Below are positions 41,687 to 51,256 of a stretch of DNA of 64,000 nt, one piece after another. Numbering within the stretch: position 1 is the first letter of the stretch; every line of letters begins with the position of its first letter. Both the position numbers and the translations under genes were made by a program. Source of the stretch: Bordetella genomosp. 9 (lineage in GTDB: Bacteria; Pseudomonadota; Gammaproteobacteria; Burkholderiales; Burkholderiaceae_B); assembly GCF_002119725.1 (NCBI RefSeq), contig NZ_CP021109.1, positions 3,658,001-3,722,000 of the forward strand, in the 5' to 3' direction. The notes below the pieces were generated by a model. It worked only from the letters and a program-made list of their open reading frames with translations. It was not told where the DNA came from and did not search any database.

Positions 41687-42151
41687 TCATCCCACGGACG
41701 GCGCCGGCGTCCCGTTTCCGCCCAAATCGAACAGGCTGGTGGCGTCCAGTTCCAGCACCGCCTCGTCGTGCTGATTCAATACGGTCCAGCTCCAGTTGAT
41801 GATGCCCAGGTCATCCCGGCTGGAGGACACCCGGACGCCATTCACGCGGGCTTCCAGCCGCAGCCGGTCGCCGGGACGCACGGGCACACGCCATCGCACC
41901 TCGCCCAATCCCGGAGAACCGAAAGATTCGGAATCGTGCAGCGCGGCATCCACCACCATGCGCATCGCCATGGCGCAGGTGTGCCAGCCGCTTGCGATGA
42001 GCCCACCCCAACGGCCCTGTGCGGCTCGCTGGACGTCGGTGTGGAACCACTGCGGATCGTAGCGGCGGGCGAATTCCAGGATTTCGGCTTCGGTCACGTC
42101 GATAGGACCGGCGTGGATGACCATGCCCTGCTTGAAATCGGCGAACTTCAT
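41687..42151 (-). CDS. MaoC-type (R)-specific hydratase/dehydratase (154 aa)
   Basis: A single hot-dog fold of the MaoC/PhaJ family. The hydratase motif is spread over FARRYDPQWFHTD and WGGLIASGWHTCAM, giving the catalytic Asp and His. VRWRVPVRPGDRLRLEARV is the standard follow-up strand. Such enzymes hydrate trans-2-enoyl-CoA in fatty-acid or acid breakdown; nearby glutaryl-CoA dehydrogenase produces crotonyl-CoA, a possible substrate, but the genes are on opposite strands. The start at 42151 is the family start. Confidence 0.88.
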   Translation of the reverse strand: MKFADFKQGMVIHAGPIDVTEAEILEFARRYDPQWFHTDVQRAAQGRWGGLIASGWHTCAMAMRMVVDAALHDSESFGSPGLGEVRWRVPVRPGDRLRLEARVNGVRVSSSRDDLGIINWSWTVLNQHDEAVLELDATSLFDLGGNGTPAPSVG

Positions 42152-42226
42152 CGAAACGGTTTCCCCTCGGCGGCCGGAGCCATGGATAGAGCCAGGCCGG
42201 ACCAACGGCCTGGCTTCAGAACGAAC

Positions 42227-43249
42227 TTACCGGATGGGCCACGGATACATGACGCCGCCCTGATTCCACAGGGCATTCGCGCCGCGCGCCAATCCGAGCT
42301 TACTGCCCTTGCCGACATTGCGCTCGAAGATTTCGCCGTAGTTGCCCACCGCCTTGATGGCGTTGTAGGCCCATTTTTCATCCACGCCCATGTTCTTGCC
42401 GGCGCCCGGCGTGACGCCGAGGATGCGCGCCACATTGGGATTGCTGCTTCCGAGCATCTGGTCGACGTTGTCGCGGGTGATGCCGTATTCCTCGGCCTCC
42501 ATCAGCGCGAACAGCGTCCAGCGCACGATACCTAGCCAGTTCTCGTCGCCCTGGCGCACCATCGGCCCCAGCGGCTCCTTGGACAGGCGCTCGGGCAGAA
42601 TCTCATAATCGTTCGGATTGGCGACCTGGGAAGCCCGCACCGCCGCCAGCTGGGACGCATCGTCCGTGAAGGCGTCGCAGCGCCCCGACTCGAAAGCGCG
42701 CACCACCTCGGTGACCTTGTCGATCACCACCGGCGTGAACTTGATGTTGTTCGCCCGGAACCAGTCGGAAAGATTCAATTCGGTGGTGGTGCCTGGCTGC
42801 ACGCAGATCGTGGCCCCATCCAGCTCCTTGGCGCTCTTGACGTTCAGCGCCTTGCGCACCAGGATCCCCTGACCGTCGTAGAAGCTTGCGGCCACGGCCG
42901 ACAAACCCAGCGACGTATCGCGCGTCTCCGTCAGCGTAACGGTGCGCAGCAGGACATCCACCTCTCCGGATTGCAGAGCCGTGAAGCGCTGCTGGGTGGA
43001 AAGCGCCGTACCCTTGAATTTGCTCGCGTCGCCCAGCGCGGCGGCGGCGATGGCGCGGCAGATGTCGACGTCCATGCCTTCCCACTCGCCCTTGCTGTTG
43101 GTCGCGCTGAAACCCGTCACGCCGTCGCTCAGGCCGCATTGCACGAAGCCTTTCTTCTTGACGGCATCCAGGGTGGGGCCCGCCATCGCGGCCTGGCTTG
43201 CAGCCGCCAGCGCCAGGGCGCCGGCCAGCAGGGATAGCATCTTCTTCAC
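42227..43249 (-). CDS. general L-amino acid (AapJ-type) ABC transporter substrate-binding protein (340 aa)
   Basis: A periplasmic binding protein of the polar amino-acid family. Signal peptide MKKMLSLLAGALALAAASQA, cleaved after AMA. The mature part has GPTLDAVKKKGFVQCGLSDG, GMDVDICRAIAAAALGD, RFTALQSGEVDVLLRTVT and CVQPGTTTELNLSDWF, which match AapJ/BztA proteins. The start is GTG at 43249 with AAGGAG nine bases upstream; the ATG three codons later lacks this spacing. No permease or ATPase genes are adjacent, so it either works with a system elsewhere or is an orphan binding protein. Confidence 0.9.
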   Translation of the reverse strand: MKKMLSLLAGALALAAASQAAMAGPTLDAVKKKGFVQCGLSDGVTGFSATNSKGEWEGMDVDICRAIAAAALGDASKFKGTALSTQQRFTALQSGEVDVLLRTVTLTETRDTSLGLSAVAASFYDGQGILVRKALNVKSAKELDGATICVQPGTTTELNLSDWFRANNIKFTPVVIDKVTEVVRAFESGRCDAFTDDASQLAAVRASQVANPNDYEILPERLSKEPLGPMVRQGDENWLGIVRWTLFALMEAEEYGITRDNVDQMLGSSNPNVARILGVTPGAGKNMGVDEKWAYNAIKAVGNYGEIFERNVGKGSKLGLARGANALWNQGGVMYPWPIR

Positions 43250-43569
43250 AGGGTTCTCCTTGTGGCGGCTCCGCCAACCTTGTGGGCCGGGACGGAACCT
43301 GAGCGCCGGGTCAGGGCTTTGAGCACAGGGAGGCGAATGTATGGCGCGGGTTTGACGTGCGGGACACCGCAGCCTGCCCTGTGGACCGGTACCGCATACT
43401 GGTGGCGCAGCGTAAGGCGGGGGCAAGCGGAACAACAATTAGGTGGAACACTTAGCCGCGGCGCGCGTTCGAGACACGTGGCCGGGCCTCATGCGCCCTG
43501 CCGGCCTGTGCATGCACGGGTTTGCGAGGCGCAGGCCGATGCATGCCGCACCGGCGTTTGGCCGGCGCT
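43250..43569. other. 320-base gap between sua5 and the amino-acid binding-protein gene
   Basis: Both flanking genes are on the minus strand. No gene with a ribosome-binding site is seen. A weak hairpin (CCGGC...GCCGG) lies just after the sua5 stop. The promoter of the binding-protein gene should be here but I cannot place it. Confidence 0.4.
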
Positions 43570-44622
43570 TCAGCCGCGAGGTGTTTCCGGTTCGAAGGCC
43601 GCCGCCGCGCGTCCGATGCGGTCATTGACCGCTGCCCATTCCGGCGTGCGCGGCGGGGCTTCCACGAGAATGCGGCGATAACCCTTGCCGTCCAGTTCTC
43701 GCAGCAGGGCGTACAAGGCCTGCGCATAGGGTTCCGGCTCGGCCGCAACCGGTTGCCAGACCAGGCGGGCATCGACCTCCAGCGGACGGGGCGTATACGC
43801 GACCGCAACGTCGGCCCCGTGTTCGGGCAGTCCTATCCCGACCGCCGCCGCTTCCAATTGCTCGCGCGTCACGAGCAGCAGCGGCGTGCGCGGCGCGTAA
43901 TGGGCGCGCAGCGTACCGGAGGCGCGCGGCGCCGCGGCATCCGGCAAGGCTGGCGGCCGGCCCAGCACGCGCGCGATATCATCGGCCGTAATATGGCCCG
44001 GACGCAGCAGCACCGGACCCACGCCTTGCGCCACGCGGGACAGATCGACAATGGTCGACTCGATGCCCACGGCCGACGCCCCGCCCTGCAGCACGGGCAT
44101 GCCCTGGGCGACTTCGTCGGGAAACTCCGCGCGTACGTGTTCGGCGCGGGTGGGAGAGACATGGCCAAAGCGGTTCGCCGACGGGCCGGCCACGCCGCCC
44201 TGCCCGTTCGGGCGCAACGCGGCGAAAGCACGCAACAGACGTTGCGCGACAGGGTGCGACGGACAGCGCAGGCCGACGCTGTCCTGGCCGCCGCTTACCG
44301 CGGGATCGATATGGGCGGCGCGCTTGAGAATGATCGTGAGGGGTCCCGGCCAGAATGCATCGATCAGCGCGCGCGCCGGCGCCGGGATGTCGGCGGCCCA
44401 ATAAGCCAGATCGGCGTCCGGGGCGACGTGCACGATCACCGGATGGTTGGAAGGCCGTCCCTTGGCGGCGTAGATGCGGCTCACCGCCAGCGGATTTTCC
44501 GCGTCGGCGCCGAGGCCGTAGACCGTTTCCGTGGGAAAAGCCACGAGTTGGCCCTGCGCCAGCACGCGGGCGGCGTGCGCGATCTGGGCATCGGTGGCTT
44601 CGGCTTCGATCTCGGGCGCCAT
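43570..44622 (-). CDS. sua5: L-threonylcarbamoyladenylate synthase, Sua5 type (350 aa)
   Basis: Makes threonylcarbamoyl-AMP from threonine, bicarbonate and ATP for t6A37 synthesis on tRNA. The YrdC domain fills about residues 10-205: LVAFPTETVYGLGADA, IYAAKGRPSNHPVIVHV, FWPGPLTIIL, GGQDSVGLRCPSHP and AGPSANRFGHVSPT. The C-terminal Sua5 domain follows from about 225, including RAHYAPRTPLLLV. That makes it a full Sua5 rather than the short TsaC form. It lies 63 bases after purK on the same strand. tcdA, elsewhere in this window, acts one step later on the same tRNA modification. Confidence 0.95.
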   Translation of the reverse strand: MAPEIEAEATDAQIAHAARVLAQGQLVAFPTETVYGLGADAENPLAVSRIYAAKGRPSNHPVIVHVAPDADLAYWAADIPAPARALIDAFWPGPLTIILKRAAHIDPAVSGGQDSVGLRCPSHPVAQRLLRAFAALRPNGQGGVAGPSANRFGHVSPTRAEHVRAEFPDEVAQGMPVLQGGASAVGIESTIVDLSRVAQGVGPVLLRPGHITADDIARVLGRPPALPDAAAPRASGTLRAHYAPRTPLLLVTREQLEAAAVGIGLPEHGADVAVAYTPRPLEVDARLVWQPVAAEPEPYAQALYALLRELDGKGYRRILVEAPPRTPEWAAVNDRIGRAAAAFEPETPRG

Positions 44623-44685
44623 GACGTATTCCTGGAAAAGACGGTGTGCGGGGCCGCGGCACGCGACACGCGCGCCGCGGCGGTG

Positions 44686-45894
44686 TCAACAGGGCGCGGG
44701 CAGCCCCAGCGCCTGCGCGACCCGGGCGGCATCGCGGCGCGCCTGGGAGAGCGTAGGCGCAACGATGGTCACATGCCCCATCTTGCGGCCGCGACGGGCC
44801 TCGCGCTTGCCGTACAGATGCAGCTTGGCGTTGGGCACCGCGAGCACCGCGGTCCAGTCCGGCTCGCGCCGGGTGTCGCCTTCCGGCGCATACCAGACAT
44901 CGCCCAGGATGTTCAGCATGATGGCGGGCGCAAGCAGATCGGCGCTTCCCAGCGGCAGTCCCGCCATGACGCGCGCCTGTTGCTCGAACTGGCTGGTGAC
45001 GCAGGCGTCGATCGTATAGTGGCCGCTGTTGTGCGGCCGCGGCGCGATTTCATTGACCAGAAGCGCACCGTCGCGCAGCACGAAAAATTCCACGCACAGT
45101 ACGCCGTGATAGTCCAGGCCGGTGGCGATGCGCAGGGCGGCGTCGGCGGCCCGGCGCTCCAGATCGGCTTCGGGTCCGGACAGCGCGGCGCGATCGACCG
45201 TCGAAACGGCCAGGATACCGTCGCGGTGGACGTTGCGGGCCACCGGGAACATCACCGTCCCGCCATCGAAACCGCGGGCGATCACGACGGAAATCTCGTG
45301 GTCCAAAGGCAGCAGGGCTTCCAGCACGCAGGCCACGCCGCCAAAGGCGGCAAACGCGGCCAGCGCTTCGTCGCGCGATTGCACGCGCGCCTGGCCCTTC
45401 CCGTCATAGCCCAGGCGCGCCACCTTCAGAATCCCCGGGAAGAGGCTGTCGGGCGCCTTCCGCAGATCGTCCTCACCGCGCACAGGGACGTGGGGCGCGA
45501 CCGGAATACTCTGCGCCGCCACGAACGCCTTTTCGGCGATGCGGTCCTGCACCACCGCGACGGCATCGGCGGCCGGGCTGACGCGACAGTTCGCCGCCAG
45601 CGCGCGCAGGCTGTTTGCGGGCACGTTTTCGAATTCGGTGGTCACGGCCCGGCAGGCGCGCGCCAGTTCGCGCAGCCCCGCTTCGTCGTCATAGGCGGAC
45701 TGGATATGGCGATCCGCCACCATCGCGGCGGGACCGTCGGCGGCGGGATCCAGCACGGCCACCTTGTATCCCAGGCTTTGGGCGGCATGGCAAAACATGC
45801 GCCCGAGCTGCCCGCCCCCCACCAGGCCCAGCCAATCGCCGGGCGCGATGGCCAGGCCGGCCCCGGCAGCGTTTTTCGATTCCGTCGCGCTCAT
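44686..45894 (-). CDS. purK: N5-carboxyaminoimidazole ribonucleotide synthase (402 aa)
   Basis: An ATP-grasp enzyme of purine synthesis that converts AIR and bicarbonate to N5-CAIR. The N-terminal loop is [18 protein letters not shown]. The ATP-grasp part includes [35 protein letters not shown] and [19 protein letters not shown], and the end has [18 protein letters not shown]. It overlaps purE by four bases, so the two are translationally coupled, purE first. Confidence 0.96.
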   Translation of the reverse strand: MSATESKNAAGAGLAIAPGDWLGLVGGGQLGRMFCHAAQSLGYKVAVLDPAADGPAAMVADRHIQSAYDDEAGLRELARACRAVTTEFENVPANSLRALAANCRVSPAADAVAVVQDRIAEKAFVAAQSIPVAPHVPVRGEDDLRKAPDSLFPGILKVARLGYDGKGQARVQSRDEALAAFAAFGGVACVLEALLPLDHEISVVIARGFDGGTVMFPVARNVHRDGILAVSTVDRAALSGPEADLERRAADAALRIATGLDYHGVLCVEFFVLRDGALLVNEIAPRPHNSGHYTIDACVTSQFEQQARVMAGLPLGSADLLAPAIMLNILGDVWYAPEGDTRREPDWTAVLAVPNAKLHLYGKREARRGRKMGHVTIVAPTLSQARRDAARVAQALGLPAPC

Positions 45895-46421
45895 GCCTGG
45901 CCTCCCGGCGGGGGCACTTCCATGGCCCGCGCCGCGTCGGTCTGGCGGGCGCGGAAATCCTTCAGTTTCGCGTGCAGCCGGTCATCGGTGGCGGCGAGAT
46001 TCGCGATGACGTGCAGCGCGGCGTTGGCCGCGCCGGCTTCGCCGATGGCGAAGGTGGCGACCGGGACACCCTTGGGCATCTGCACGATGGAAAGCAGCGA
46101 GTCTTCACCGCGCAGGTATTTCGAGGGCACCGGCACGCCGAAGACCGGAACCTCCGTCAACGCCGCCATCATGCCAGGCAGGTGCGCCGCGCCGCCGGCG
46201 CCGGCTATGATCGCCCGCAGCCCGCGCGCGCGCGCCGCCGCCCCATATTCGGCCATGTCCAGCGGCATCCGGTGCGCGGAGATGACGCGCGCTTCGTAAG
46301 GGACGCCGAAATCGTCCAGCATGGCGACCGCATGCTTCATGACTTCCCAGTCGCTGGAAGAGCCCATGATCACGCCGACCAAAGGCGTCGGCGCGGGCGA
46401 GGAATTGGAATTGGCTGTCAT
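45891..46421 (-). CDS. purE: N5-carboxyaminoimidazole ribonucleotide mutase (176 aa)
   Basis: Moves the carboxyl group of N5-CAIR to give CAIR, one step after PurK. Family blocks: [31 protein letters not shown] with the catalytic His, [18 protein letters not shown] and [18 protein letters not shown]. Full length. purK overlaps its stop codon. Upstream at 160 bases is dsbB on the same strand. Confidence 0.97.
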   Translation of the reverse strand: MTANSNSSPAPTPLVGVIMGSSSDWEVMKHAVAMLDDFGVPYEARVISAHRMPLDMAEYGAAARARGLRAIIAGAGGAAHLPGMMAALTEVPVFGVPVPSKYLRGEDSLLSIVQMPKGVPVATFAIGEAGAANAALHVIANLAATDDRLHAKLKDFRARQTDAARAMEVPPPGGQA

Positions 46422-46580
46422 ATCCGGGCTGAAGGTGGATCCGGCCGCGTCCGAGGAAATGCAATCGGGCCGGGAAAACCCACGATTTTACCCGGCATGG
46501 CGCGCAGCGCCTTATCCGCGCACGGGAACCGGCTGACCGGCCAACATGCCGGGCCGGTCAGCCGTCTCAGCCGCCGGGCG

Positions 46581-47147
46581 TCACCACCAGGACAGCAGGT
46601 CGTACCCGGTCGGATCGTCGGGACACGGTCCCAGGCCGCATTGGAGCGTCGTGCTGGCGGCGTTGGCCAGCACGACCAGGAAGAACACCCACATGATGAC
46701 GCCCGCCAGGATGCCGGCCCGGCGCGGCTGCGCATTGTCGCCGGCCTTGCGATCGAGCGCGAGCATGACGGCGCAATAAGCGATCAGCGCAAGAAAGCCA
46801 GCCAGCGCCCAGGTATAGAAGTGCAGGCCCAGCAAAACCGAGCCGTAGCCCGGATCCCCCGGCGCCTGATGCAGCAGGATTTGCCGCGCCGAAACCGCAG
46901 CGCCGCCCAGCGAGGCGGCGATCACCATGGCATAGTGCGCCGGCGATGCGCCGAAACGCAGGTTCAGCAACAGCCCGGCGCCGGCCAGCACGAAGGCTGC
47001 CCGCTGCAGCAGGCACAGCGGGCAAGGCAGTTCATCGAAAAGAAATTGCCAGACGAAAGCCGCGATGAGCGCGGCCGTCACGGCCAGCAGGGCCACGGCA
47101 TTGAGGAAGGCCGACGCCGGATGCGCGGCGCGCGAGGCGAATTGCAT
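46581..47147 (-). CDS. dsbB: disulfide bond formation protein DsbB (188 aa)
   Basis: A four-helix inner-membrane protein that reoxidises DsbA with quinone. The first redox motif CPLCLLQR follows the first membrane segment, and the second periplasmic pair is in LQCGLGPCPDD near the C-terminus. ARQILLHQAPGDPGYGS is the conserved periplasmic loop. The start at 47147 has GGGAGG upstream. It is directly preceded by a small DUF5993 membrane protein gene 11 bases away, an association also seen in other Burkholderiales. Confidence 0.88.
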   Translation of the reverse strand: MQFASRAAHPASAFLNAVALLAVTAALIAAFVWQFLFDELPCPLCLLQRAAFVLAGAGLLLNLRFGASPAHYAMVIAASLGGAAVSARQILLHQAPGDPGYGSVLLGLHFYTWALAGFLALIAYCAVMLALDRKAGDNAQPRRAGILAGVIMWVFFLVVLANAASTTLQCGLGPCPDDPTGYDLLSWW

Positions 47148-47158
47148 GACCGCCTCCC

Positions 47159-47317
47159 TCAGAGCGCCAGCGGCATCGCGTCGGTCATGTGATAACGGGC
47201 CCACGCCGCCAGCACGATAAGACTCAACACCCACAGCGCAAAGCATGCGCCGCGCTTGCCCCGTATCCCGAACCACACCGCCAGCATGCCGAGTACGAAC
47301 GGCAGCATCATGATCAT
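47159..47317 (-). CDS. small membrane protein of the DUF5993 type (52 aa)
   Basis: Two hydrophobic helices (MLPFVLGMLAVWFGIRG and CFALWVLSLIVLAAWARYH) separated by a basic turn RGKRGA, ending DAMPLAL. This matches DUF5993, short membrane proteins encoded just before dsbB-like genes. Three near-adjacent ATG codons (47317, 47311, 47308) are possible starts; GGAA lies just before the first. The coupling to dsbB suggests a helper or subunit of that quinone-linked system. Confidence 0.7.
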   Translation of the reverse strand: MIMMLPFVLGMLAVWFGIRGKRGACFALWVLSLIVLAAWARYHMTDAMPLAL

Positions 47318-47488
47318 TTCCGTGCCCTTCCCTTTCCACGCCTGGCGCCCCAGGCGGAAATGCCCCGCGGGGCGGCCCATGTCACGCGGAGAACATTTCG
47401 ATATGTTTCCGCGCGCGTTCGGGCGGCACTATAAATGATCCGGGCCGGAAAGACGACTTCACCGGGCGGCCGCGGGGCCGCCGTTCCG

Positions 47489-48370
47489 TCAGGCCGTCAG
47501 CCGGTCCAGCGCCTCGCGGTATTTTTCGGCGGTCTTCGAGATGACGTCGGCGGGCAGCCGCGGCGCCGGCGGCGTTTTGTCCCAGGGCTGGGTTTCCAGC
47601 CAATCGCGCACGAACTGCTTGTCGAAGGACGGCGGGCTGATGCCCACGCGATAGCTGTCGGCCGGCCAGAAGCGCGACGAATCGGGCGTCAGCACTTCGT
47701 CCATCAGGTACAGATTGCCGTCATTGTCCAGGCCGAACTCGAACTTGGTGTCGGCGATGATGATGCCCTTGGTCGCGGCGAACGCCGACGCTTCCGCATA
47801 CAGCCGCAACGTGACGTCGCGAATGCGTTCGGCCATGTCCTGGCCGACCTCGCGCACGACGTGGGCGAAATCGACGTTTTCATCGTGGGTGCCGAACTCC
47901 GCTTTGGCGGCGGGCGTGAAAATGGGCTCGGGAAGCCGGGCCGCCTGCTGCAGACCGGGGGGCAGCGCGATGCCGCAGACCGCGCCGGTCGCCTGATAGT
48001 CCTTCCACCCGGACCCGATCAGGTAGCCGCGCGCGACCGCCTCGACCAGGATGGGCTTGAGCCGCTTGACGACCACGGCGCGTCCCTTTACCTGATCCAC
48101 TTCGTCGGGCGCGACCACGTCTTCGGCCGCCACGCCGGTGGAATGGTTGGGAATGATGTGGGCTAGCCGGGACAGCCAGAACTCGGTCAGCGCCGTGAGC
48201 ACCTGGCCCTTGCCCGGGATGGGATCGTCCAAGATGACGTCGAAGGCGGAAATGCGGTCCGAGGCGACGATGAGCAGCTTGTCGTCGCCGACGGCGTACA
48301 TGTCGCGCACCTTGCCGCGCCCCAGCAGGGGCAGGGAGCGGATACTGGATTGATGCAGGGCAGATGTCAC
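47489..48370 (-). CDS. purC: phosphoribosylaminoimidazole-succinocarboxamide synthase (293 aa)
   Basis: Condenses CAIR with aspartate to give SAICAR, the step after PurE/PurK. Blocks seen: [67 protein letters not shown] and [14 protein letters not shown]. The start is GTG at 48370, which gives the usual Burkholderiales length of about 293; the ATG 13 codons upstream is unlikely. It is separated from fba by a terminator. Confidence 0.96.
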   Translation of the reverse strand: MTSALHQSSIRSLPLLGRGKVRDMYAVGDDKLLIVASDRISAFDVILDDPIPGKGQVLTALTEFWLSRLAHIIPNHSTGVAAEDVVAPDEVDQVKGRAVVVKRLKPILVEAVARGYLIGSGWKDYQATGAVCGIALPPGLQQAARLPEPIFTPAAKAEFGTHDENVDFAHVVREVGQDMAERIRDVTLRLYAEASAFAATKGIIIADTKFEFGLDNDGNLYLMDEVLTPDSSRFWPADSYRVGISPPSFDKQFVRDWLETQPWDKTPPAPRLPADVISKTAEKYREALDRLTA

Positions 48371-48389
48371 GGTAGACCTATCGCGCAAA

Positions 48390-48429
48390 TAAACATTCCC
48401 GCGGGACATGACGTCCGGCGGGAATGTCC
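48390..48429 (-). terminator. intrinsic terminator after fba
   Basis: Read on the minus strand, ACATTCCCGC (48418-48427) and GCGGGAATGT (48393-48402) form a 10-base stem with a 15-base loop and are followed by TTATTT. It lies 33 bases beyond the fba stop and just before the purC start, so it separates the two genes. Confidence 0.65.
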
Positions 48430-48461
48430 GGGGAAGAAAAGAGCCGGAAGATCCGCGCAGT

Positions 48462-49526
48462 TTACTGCACGACCTGCGCCAGCTGGCCGGCGGCGTAGCG
48501 CTGGGCCATTTCCTGCAGCGGAATCGCCTTGATCTTGCTGGCGTTGCCGGCCGTGCCGAACTCGGTGTAGCGCTTCACACAGATGGCCTTGGCGGCCGCG
48601 CGCGCCGGCTTGAGGTATTCGCGCGGGTCGAACTTGGACGGGTTTTCCGCGAAGAAGCGGCGAATGGCGCCGGTCATCGCCAGGCGGATGTCCGTATCGA
48701 TGTTGACCTTGCGCACGCCGTACTTGATGGCTTCCTGGATTTCCTCGACGGGCACGCCGTAGGTTTCCTTCATGTCGCCGCCGAATTCGCGGATTTCCGC
48801 CAGCAACTCCTGCGGCACGCTGGAGCTGCCGTGCATCACCAGGTGGGTATTGGGCAGGCGGCGGTGGATTTCCTTGATGCGCTCGATCGACAGGATGTCG
48901 CCGGTGGGCTTGCGCGTGAACTTGTAGGCGCCGTGGCTGGTGCCGATGGCGATCGCCAGCGCGTCCAGCTGCGTCTTGCGGACGAAGTCGGCCGCCTGCT
49001 CCGGATCGGTCAGCAGCTGCTCGCGCGTCATGGTGCCTTCGGCGCCGTGACCGTCTTCCTTGTCGCCCTTCATGGTTTCCAGCGAGCCCAGGCAGCCCAG
49101 TTCGCCTTCCACGGTCACGCCGACCTGGTGCGCCATTTCCACGACCTTGCGCGTGACCTCGACGTTGTAGTCATAGTCGGCGATGGTCTTGCCGTCTTCC
49201 TTCAGCGAGCCGTCCATCATGACGCTGGAAAAACCCAGGTCGATGGCGCCCTGGCAGACCTTGGGCGATTGACCGTGATCCTGGTGCATCACGACGGGAA
49301 TGTGGGGGTACGACTCCACCGCGGCCTGGATCAGGTACTTGAGGAAACCTTCGCCGGCATACTTCCGGGCGCCGGCCGACGCCTGCATGATCACCGGGCT
49401 GTTGGTTTCGTCGGCCGCCTCCATGATGGCCTGGACCTGCTCCAGGTTGTTGACGTTGAACGCCGGAATGCCGTAGCCGTTTTCGGCGGCATGATCGAGC
49501 AGTTGGCGCATGGAAACTAGGGCCAT
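48462..49526 (-). CDS. fba: class II fructose-bisphosphate aldolase (354 aa)
   Basis: A zinc-dependent aldolase of glycolysis and gluconeogenesis, of the longer Fba (Calvin-cycle type) branch. Zn ligands are in VVMHQDHG (His) and [12 protein letters not shown] (His), with [12 protein letters not shown] providing Glu. The N-terminus [19 protein letters not shown] and the phosphate-binding [19 protein letters not shown] are standard. A class II enzyme of this size is typical of Alcaligenaceae. The upstream gene on the plus strand is divergent. Confidence 0.97.
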   Translation of the reverse strand: MALVSMRQLLDHAAENGYGIPAFNVNNLEQVQAIMEAADETNSPVIMQASAGARKYAGEGFLKYLIQAAVESYPHIPVVMHQDHGQSPKVCQGAIDLGFSSVMMDGSLKEDGKTIADYDYNVEVTRKVVEMAHQVGVTVEGELGCLGSLETMKGDKEDGHGAEGTMTREQLLTDPEQAADFVRKTQLDALAIAIGTSHGAYKFTRKPTGDILSIERIKEIHRRLPNTHLVMHGSSSVPQELLAEIREFGGDMKETYGVPVEEIQEAIKYGVRKVNIDTDIRLAMTGAIRRFFAENPSKFDPREYLKPARAAAKAICVKRYTEFGTAGNASKIKAIPLQEMAQRYAAGQLAQVVQ

Positions 49527-49748
49527 GATGGTCCTCCTGAAGGGGATGATTGAGTGATGTGCATGCCTGCGGAACGGGGCGATTTTAACGGGGTGCGAAG
49601 GAAAGGTCTTGCGGCGGACGGCCTAGGCCGCCGTAGCGATTGTTTCGGGGTATGACGCGTCACCCGCAGCCGGCAGGCGGCCCTGCGATGTGGTGGTACG
49701 CTGGAGCCCCGCCGCCGACGGCGGCGTTCGAGTTTGATTGAGGACAGC

Positions 49749-50069
49749 ATGAAACGACGCGCACTATCCGCCCTCGCTCTCGCCATGTTGTGCGGGGCCG
49801 CCGCCACGGCGGCCGCCCAAGGCACGCAGGAGTTGCAGTTTCCGGGACACGACGGCAGCCTTTCGCCGCCGTCCACGCTGCGCATGACGGTGACGCCCGA
49901 GCCGGCGGCCGTGCAGCCGCCGCCGGTGCGCGACACGCCCGAAAGCGTGCGCATCTATCGCCAGTGCCGCGAAGACGCGGACCGCGAGGCGGTCAACTCG
50001 CAAAAGATGCGCGAAGCGGTCCAGCGCTGCCTGGACGAATTGAACCAGCGCAGGGCGCAAGGCCAGTAG
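49749..50069 (+). CDS. small exported hypothetical protein (106 aa)
   Basis: I do not recognise the family. A clear signal peptide (MKRRALSALALAMLCGAAAT) with cleavage after AAA leads to a 78-residue hydrophilic mature part rich in Pro and charged residues, with two Cys in YRQCREDADREA and QRCLDELNQ. The C-terminal 45 residues look like a single amphipathic helix, QKMREAVQRCLDELNQRR. GAGGA precedes the ATG at 49749. It is divergent from fba. Confidence 0.65.
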   Translation: MKRRALSALALAMLCGAAATAAAQGTQELQFPGHDGSLSPPSTLRMTVTPEPAAVQPPPVRDTPESVRIYRQCREDADREAVNSQKMREAVQRCLDELNQRRAQGQ

Positions 50070-50142
50070 ACCGCTGCGGGTATACCGGCGGGGCGGCGCG
50101 CGGGCGACACAGGCCCCGCGCGCCGCCTTTTATACTTACGCC

Positions 50143-50682
50143 ATGTCGCAGAATCACACGTCCGCCCCGCCCACCCTGTTCCTCTACACCGAGGAAAAGC
50201 GCGGCAACCAATGGGTCGAGTCCGTCATCGTGGGACAGATCACCGATTTCTCGGGCTCGGAGAAATTCATCGTCGTCCAGGATCCGCACACGGCCATCAA
50301 CTTCGTCTACCGCATCGACGCCGCGACCAGCAACCTGGATGCCGTTTCCATCACGCCATTGACGGAAGCGGACTTCCGCACGCGCGCCACCACCACGATC
50401 AACGGGGCGACGTTCAAGCTCAAGCCGCCGGAAGAGGCCGTCAAGCTGTTGCGCGGCAAGCGGCAATGGATCCAGGACAAAGGCGCCATTCTTTCCGTGC
50501 TGCTGCAAGGCGCCGCCACCCGCAAGGTCGGCTTCGTCCAGCCCCGCATCCAGCGGGAACGCGTGACCGAAGTCATGCCCGGCGTGCCTGTGGAGTATTT
50601 GCGCGAACGCCGCGCCGAGCCGGACGGGGAGGCCACCGACGACAGCGGCGCCACGGCCGCAGCCGCCGGCCCGGCTTCCTGA
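50143..50682 (+). CDS. hypothetical cytosolic protein (179 aa)
   Basis: No recognised domain. The N-terminal 100 residues are beta-rich (TLFLYTEEKRGNQWVESVIV, SGSEKFIVVQDPHTAINFVY) and end in a disordered Ala/Asp-rich tail. No signal peptide. A ribosome-binding site is not obvious. It is convergent with the next gene, eight bases away. Its closest visible relation is position, between small exported proteins and the yfiRNB module. Confidence 0.5.
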   Translation: MSQNHTSAPPTLFLYTEEKRGNQWVESVIVGQITDFSGSEKFIVVQDPHTAINFVYRIDAATSNLDAVSITPLTEADFRTRATTTINGATFKLKPPEEAVKLLRGKRQWIQDKGAILSVLLQGAATRKVGFVQPRIQRERVTEVMPGVPVEYLRERRAEPDGEATDDSGATAAAAGPAS

Positions 50683-50689
50683 CCGCCGC

Positions 50690-51124
50690 TCAGTCGTTGA
50701 CCGTGCACCCGACGGCTTCGCCGCCCTCGAACGCGACATCGTAGGTGTGGGCATCGTCCCAGGGGACGGTGAACCACAGTTCGAAATCCTCGCAGTCCTC
50801 GTCGAACAGCCAGAGGGCCCGCAGAACGGCCACTTCCGCCATGGCCGGGGCCGTTTCGGCGCGCGGCAGGCGGGCGGGGTCGATGCCGTGTTTCTCGCAC
50901 GATTCGCGCGAATAGTGCTCCAGGAGGAAGTCGGCCGCGTCGAGCACCCGGTCGGGCATCGATGCGAGCAGCCGTTGCAGCCCCTTCTGGCAATCGCGCG
51001 AAGGGGATTCGCCATCGGTCTGGACCATGACGTGTATGGGCGGACGGTCCGCCGCGAAGCTGACGTTTTCGGCCGCCCAGAGTTCGGGCTCCTCGGGATC
51101 CTGCGTGAAATGGAAAGTCGCCAT
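50690..51124 (-). CDS. hypothetical soluble protein (144 aa)
   Basis: An acidic cytosolic protein that starts MATFHFTQDPEEPELWA and ends in a beta-rich ELWFTVPWDDAHTYDVAFEG. The layout is reminiscent of DUF2004/DUF6985-type small proteins, but I cannot confirm this. No signal peptide or membrane segment. It is divergent from yfiR across 132 bases that contain the yfiRNB promoter. Confidence 0.55.
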   Translation of the reverse strand: MATFHFTQDPEEPELWAAENVSFAADRPPIHVMVQTDGESPSRDCQKGLQRLLASMPDRVLDAADFLLEHYSRESCEKHGIDPARLPRAETAPAMAEVAVLRALWLFDEDCEDFELWFTVPWDDAHTYDVAFEGGEAVGCTVND

Positions 51125-51188
51125 CGATCACCTCTGTGTCGGAACCATGCCAACCCCATGGTAGCGCGGCGGCGGAGAGTGATTCGCA

Positions 51189-51217
51189 TTGACAAAAACT
51201 AACGAAACTAATCTAAA
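51189..51217 (+). promoter_or_regulatory. sigma-70-type promoter for yfiR-yfiN-yfiB
   Basis: A perfect -35 box TTGACA (51189-51194), a 17-base AT-rich spacer and TCTAAA (51212-51217) as -10. Repeated CTAA triplets lie in the spacer. It is 40 bases upstream of the yfiR start and is the clearest promoter in the window. Confidence 0.7.
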
Positions 51218-51256
51218 CTTGCACGTCCTCCACCGGCTCCCGTATTCCGCGCTTCC

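Noticed and set aside
43522..46299. 925-residue plus-strand open frame over sua5, purK and purE
   Set aside because: Antisense to three well-conserved genes and of shadow-like composition.
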